Positions 14,062 to 14,485 of a DNA stretch of 14,485 bases are shown here, piece after piece. The translations under genes were made by a program, and so were the position numbers. The stretch is from Planctomycetota bacterium (lineage in GTDB: Bacteria; Planctomycetota; Phycisphaerae; UBA1845): contig JAJRSP010000029.1 in the NCBI GenBank assembly GCA_024278775.1, positions 1 to 14,485 on the forward strand. The letters are read 5' to 3'. How positions within the stretch are numbered: position 1 is the first letter of the stretch; every line of letters starts with the position of its first letter. The notes below the pieces were generated by a model, which saw nothing but the letters and a program-made list of their open reading frames with translations, did not search any database and had not been told where the DNA came from.

Positions 14062-14485
14062 ATGAGACAGCGGGACGCGGAGGGGGTCGGTGCTGCTTGG
14101 AGTCCGCCCCATGCGTCAGATGGCGGAGGTCATCGTGTCGAGTTGGGTTGCGAGGTGGATTGTCGCGTCGGGCAGGCTTCGGCCCGAACCGGGAAGGTGT
14201 CGAGCGTTTTTGGCATCGGGCTGGAGACGGGGCGGGTTCAGCTCGTGGATGACGTGTCGGTGGAACTCGTTCGTGGGCGGATTGTCGCGTTGGTCGGTCC
14301 ATCCGGCAGCGGAAAGTCTTCGGCCTTGGAGATGATCGCCGAGGCGTGCCCGCTGGCCTGCGACGCACCGCACGTGGTGTTTCCACCAGGGGTGGCCGTG
14401 GTGGATGGGGTCGCCGCCGGGGAGCCTCTCACCGAGGCGATATCGCTATTGACCAGTTGCGGCTTGGGGGACGCGCAACTCTGGG
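14062..14485 (+). CDS. ABC-type ATPase, 5' part (runs off the right edge)
   Basis: 141 complete codons are open to the edge; there is no stop after 13971. Walker A is GPSGSGKS (79-86 from the ATG at 14062), preceded by VELVRGRIVALV, the usual strand before the P-loop of an ABC ATPase. The text before it (SARTGKVSSVFGIGL) and after it (VAVVDGVAAGEPLTEAISLLTSCGLGDAQLW) resembles, from memory, the ABC ATPases of COG2401, which are often fused to an acetyltransferase-like domain, in which 'vVDgFp...ei...LssVGl' follows the P-loop. No membrane segment is seen. The start is chosen from GAGGG (14052-14056), 5 nt before the ATG; ATGs at 14005, 14044 and 14050 are alternatives in the same frame. Partner and function are unknown; the signature motif and Walker B lie beyond the window. 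Confidence 0.7.
   Translation, partial: MRQRDAEGVGAAWSPPHASDGGGHRVELGCEVDCRVGQASARTGKVSSVFGIGLETGRVQLVDDVSVELVRGRIVALVGPSGSGKSSALEMIAEACPLACDAPHVVFPPGVAVVDGVAAGEPLTEAISLLTSCGLGDAQLW

Noticed and set aside
13907..14386. Minus-strand frame of 159 codons at the right edge
   Set aside because: Pro/Arg/Ser-rich antisense of the ABC ATPase gene, which carries a clear Walker A motif in the opposite direction.

Overview
The window looks like chromosomal DNA of a GC-rich bacterium of the Planctomycetes / PVC group. This is inferred from the gene mix, not from a marker gene. The mix includes a short protein like the N-terminal domain of the chlamydial histone Hc1, a twin-FHA/coiled-coil protein, an exported TldD/TldE-like protease pair, a large Pro/Ala-rich lipoprotein with a conserved C-terminal domain, a beta-sandwich/TPR secreted protein, and an edge-clipped ABC ATPase of the kind often fused to an acetyltransferase. 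I see no rRNA, tRNA, CRISPR, insertion sequence or phage gene.

Layout. (a) 1-4264 is read on the minus strand. A probable operon runs right to left: secreted beta-sandwich/TPR protein, holA (DNA polymerase III delta), then a lipoprotein of unknown function. Beyond it the first 28 codons of a further secreted protein run off the left edge. (b) 4265-4723 is an AT-richer intergenic segment holding a perfect 17-bp palindrome and two of the three copies of a 9-mer seen only between genes. (c) 4724-5505, plus strand: a 60-residue Hc1-like protein and a FabZ-like hotdog dehydratase. (d) 5587-6942, minus: twin-FHA coiled-coil protein, divergent from surE (7203-7934, plus). (e) 7967-9055, minus: a WecA/MraY-family polyprenyl-phosphate sugar-1-phosphate transferase, convergent with surE. 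(f) 9360-13652, plus: three closely spaced genes for exported proteins, a LolA-like protein, a TldD-like metalloprotease with an intact HExxxH and Cys, and a TldE-like partner that has lost the metal site. (g) 13653-14061 is non-coding and ends in a near-consensus sigma70-type promoter, followed by the 5' part of an ABC ATPase gene that runs off the right edge.

How it fits together. Most products belong to envelope or housekeeping functions (lipid-carrier sugar transfer, acyl dehydration, secreted scaffold and lipoprotein, replication clamp loader). The most distinctive unit is (f): the TldD/TldE pair is cytosolic in E. coli, but here both subunits carry signal peptides and sit behind a small secreted LolA-fold candidate. 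This suggests a periplasmic version of the TldD/E peptidase with an unknown substrate. Several start sites were moved from the longest reading frame to starts that have a ribosome binding site and give a sensible signal peptide; these choices are explained per gene.
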